64,000 nt of DNA from Paenibacillus glycinis (lineage in GTDB: Bacteria; Bacillota; Bacilli; Paenibacillales; Paenibacillaceae). The DNA is taken from NCBI RefSeq assembly GCF_009909185.1, contig NZ_JAAAMV010000020.1, positions 182,100 through 246,099 of the forward strand, given 5' to 3'. The translations under genes and the position numbers were made by a program. Of this stretch, positions 62,448-64,000 are shown piece by piece; the first letter of the stretch is position 1, and each line of letters begins with the position of its first letter. The notes beneath the pieces were generated by a model. It saw nothing but the letters and a program-made list of their open reading frames with translations. It was not told the origin of the DNA and made no database searches.

Positions 62448-64000
62448 ATGAGCCATACGATTGAGAAAAACGCGCAAGCCATGGAGAACGCGCTCGCGGA
62501 AATGGCGCCGATCATGGCTGCGGCCGGAGACGAAGGCGATGCGAAACGGCTGCTGGAGCTGCTGTCCAAATTGGACAACGGCCAGCTGACCGTGGCGTTC
62601 TGCGGCCACTTCTCCGCGGGGAAATCAACGCTGGTGAACCGGTTGTGCGGGACGGAGCTGCTGCCGTCGAGTCCGATTCCGACGAGCGCGAACGTCGTCA
62701 GCATCCGGAACGGGGAAGCGAAAGCGACCATCGGGAAGCTGGTCGACGGCAAGGAAGAGATTCGGGAAGTTCCGATTCAAGACGTTAACGAGTACTGCAA
62801 AGACGGCGAAACGGTGATTTCCGTTTCCTTGTCTTACCCAATCCCCCGGCTCGGCGGCCATACGGTGCTGCTGGACACGCCGGGCATCGACTCGACGGAC
62901 GACGCGCACCGGATGGCGACCGAATCGGCGCTTCATTTGGCGGACGTCGTTTTTTACGTCATGGACTATAACCACGTCCAATCGGAGATCAATTTCACGT
63001 TCGCGAAGCAGCTGAAGGAATGGGGCAAGCCGCTGTACCTGATCGTGAACCAGATCGACAAGCATCGCGAAAGCGAGCTTTCGTTCGAAGCATACCGGCA
63101 AAGCGTAGACGAAGCGTTCGGCAACTGGCATTTGGAGCCGAGCGGCATCGTCTATTTGTCGTTGCGCGAGCCGAATCATCCGCATTCGGAATGGGCGTCG
63201 CTCATGGCCTTATTCGAATCGCTGGCGGAGCTCCGCGGGCCGCTGGCGGTCTGCAGCGTGGATGCTTCGGCCCGGTACGTGATTCGCATGCACGGCAAAG
63301 CGATGGAGGCCGCGACGGAAGACGAGCGCGAACGCTTGCTCGCGCAAGCCGGCGGCGAAGCCGAGGCGGAGCGGGTACGCGAGGAAATCTTCTCGCTGGA
63401 GGAGCGTCTGCGGCTCGGCGAAGCCGAAGTGAACGGACTTCGCACGCGTCTGCGCCTCGACGTGCAGGCGCTGCTCGACAATGCCAACATCACGCCGGCG
63501 GCCACGCGCGATCTGGCGCAGACGTTCCTGGAAAGCCGAAAACCCGGCTTCAAGGCCGGTCTGCTCTTCGCCGGCGCGAAAACGGCGGCCGAGCAGGAAC
63601 GGCGCCTGCAGGCGTTCTATCATGATTTCCATGCCCTCGTCCAAGCGGGCATCGAATGGCATTTGCTCGATTTGCTGCGCAAAGCGGCGGACGGCATCGG
63701 TTGGCGGGGCGAGTCGCTCGAACGCGAATTGTCGCCGTTCGTGAACGGACTTTGGGACGCCGATCTGCTGGTGTCGCACGTGAATGCCGGCGCGTCCTTC
63801 GGCAACGCGTACACGATGACGTACTGCCGCGAGGTCGCCGAGGCGGTGAAAGGTCTGTACCGCAAGCGCGCGCTGGCCTGGATCGACGCGCTCGGGGACC
63901 GGGCCGCGGCGGCGGGCGAAGCTGCCGCGGCGCCGCTGCGCGCGCGGCTCGGCGAGCTTGCGGCGCAGGCCGGCGCGCTCGCGGCGTTGGCCGCGCTGGC
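62448..64000 (+). CDS. Dynamin-like GTPase (3' end outside window)
   Basis: Bacterial dynamin-like protein (DynA type), expected to bind and fuse or remodel membranes during stress and division. 517 codons are visible and the frame is still open at the right edge, so it is truncated by the window. The G domain has G1 CGHFSAGKSTLVN near residue 52, G2 PIPTSANVVS, G3 LLDTPGID near 145 and G4 IVNQIDK near 198. A helical stalk with charged repeats follows (ERERLLAQAGGEAEAERV near 290), then an Ala-rich segment at the edge. GGGAG precedes ATG 62448. DynA of Bacillus is a tandem of two such units (about 1190 residues), so a second half is likely outside. Confidence 0.88.
   Translation, partial: MSHTIEKNAQAMENALAEMAPIMAAAGDEGDAKRLLELLSKLDNGQLTVAFCGHFSAGKSTLVNRLCGTELLPSSPIPTSANVVSIRNGEAKATIGKLVDGKEEIREVPIQDVNEYCKDGETVISVSLSYPIPRLGGHTVLLDTPGIDSTDDAHRMATESALHLADVVFYVMDYNHVQSEINFTFAKQLKEWGKPLYLIVNQIDKHRESELSFEAYRQSVDEAFGNWHLEPSGIVYLSLREPNHPHSEWASLMALFESLAELRGPLAVCSVDASARYVIRMHGKAMEAATEDERERLLAQAGGEAEAERVREEIFSLEERLRLGEAEVNGLRTRLRLDVQALLDNANITPAATRDLAQTFLESRKPGFKAGLLFAGAKTAAEQERRLQAFYHDFHALVQAGIEWHLLDLLRKAADGIGWRGESLERELSPFVNGLWDADLLVSHVNAGASFGNAYTMTYCREVAEAVKGLYRKRALAWIDALGDRAAAAGEAAAAPLRARLGELAAQAGALAALAAL

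Overview
The window looks like chromosomal core DNA of a GC-rich, endospore-forming member of the Bacillota, most likely Paenibacillaceae (Paenibacillus/Cohnella-like). Evidence: spoVM and spoVIF, an S-layer-homology protein, remA, the ricF-ylbG pair, a tRNA-dependent T-box, sigma-A-type promoters, AGGAGG-type ribosome binding sites, and gene order close to the Bacillus remA-gmk-rpoZ...recG region. This assignment is inference from gene content. No phage, transposase, CRISPR array, rRNA or tRNA was seen.

Layout. 1-8.7 kb: an XPB-type helicase (runs in from the left edge) with a helicase-associated partner, ricF and ylbG, a conserved hypothetical gene, a LysR regulator overlapping a PHP phosphoesterase, and rqcH on the minus strand. 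8.8-14.1 kb: a SERCA-type Ca2+ P-type ATPase, a MerR-methyltransferase fusion gene disrupted by two compensating frameshifts, a second methyltransferase behind a similar MerR-type promoter, and about 600 bp of repeats. 14.1-16.9 kb: dapF and yitJ. 17.1-37.6 kb: the large housekeeping block remA, gmk, rpoZ, coaBC, priA, def, fmt, rsmB, rlmN, prpC, prkC, rsgA, rpe, a small membrane protein, spoVM, rpmB (minus strand), yloU, fakA, degV, recG, spoVIF.

37.6-48.9 kb: SRAP peptidase, a DUF2515 protein, then a minus-strand polycistron proB-proA-proC-mtnW-mtnX-mtnB behind a T-box with a proline (CCC) specifier. mtnE, a small secreted protein and a divergent mtnU lie just upstream. Proline synthesis is thus physically embedded in the methionine-salvage cluster, with a 4-base stop/start overlap joining proC to mtnW.

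48.9-64 kb: a LysR gene divergent from leuCD with two dyads between them, a Bcr/CflA efflux pump, HelD, an apparent envelope operon (amidase, GerMN lipoprotein, S-layer-homology protein), nth, a small hypothetical gene, and a dynamin-like GTPase running off the right edge.

The most unusual items are the proline T-box ahead of methionine-salvage genes, the paired MerR-type promoters beside the frameshifted fusion gene, and the intergenic hairpin repeats. I did not find a convincing wholly new multi-gene system.
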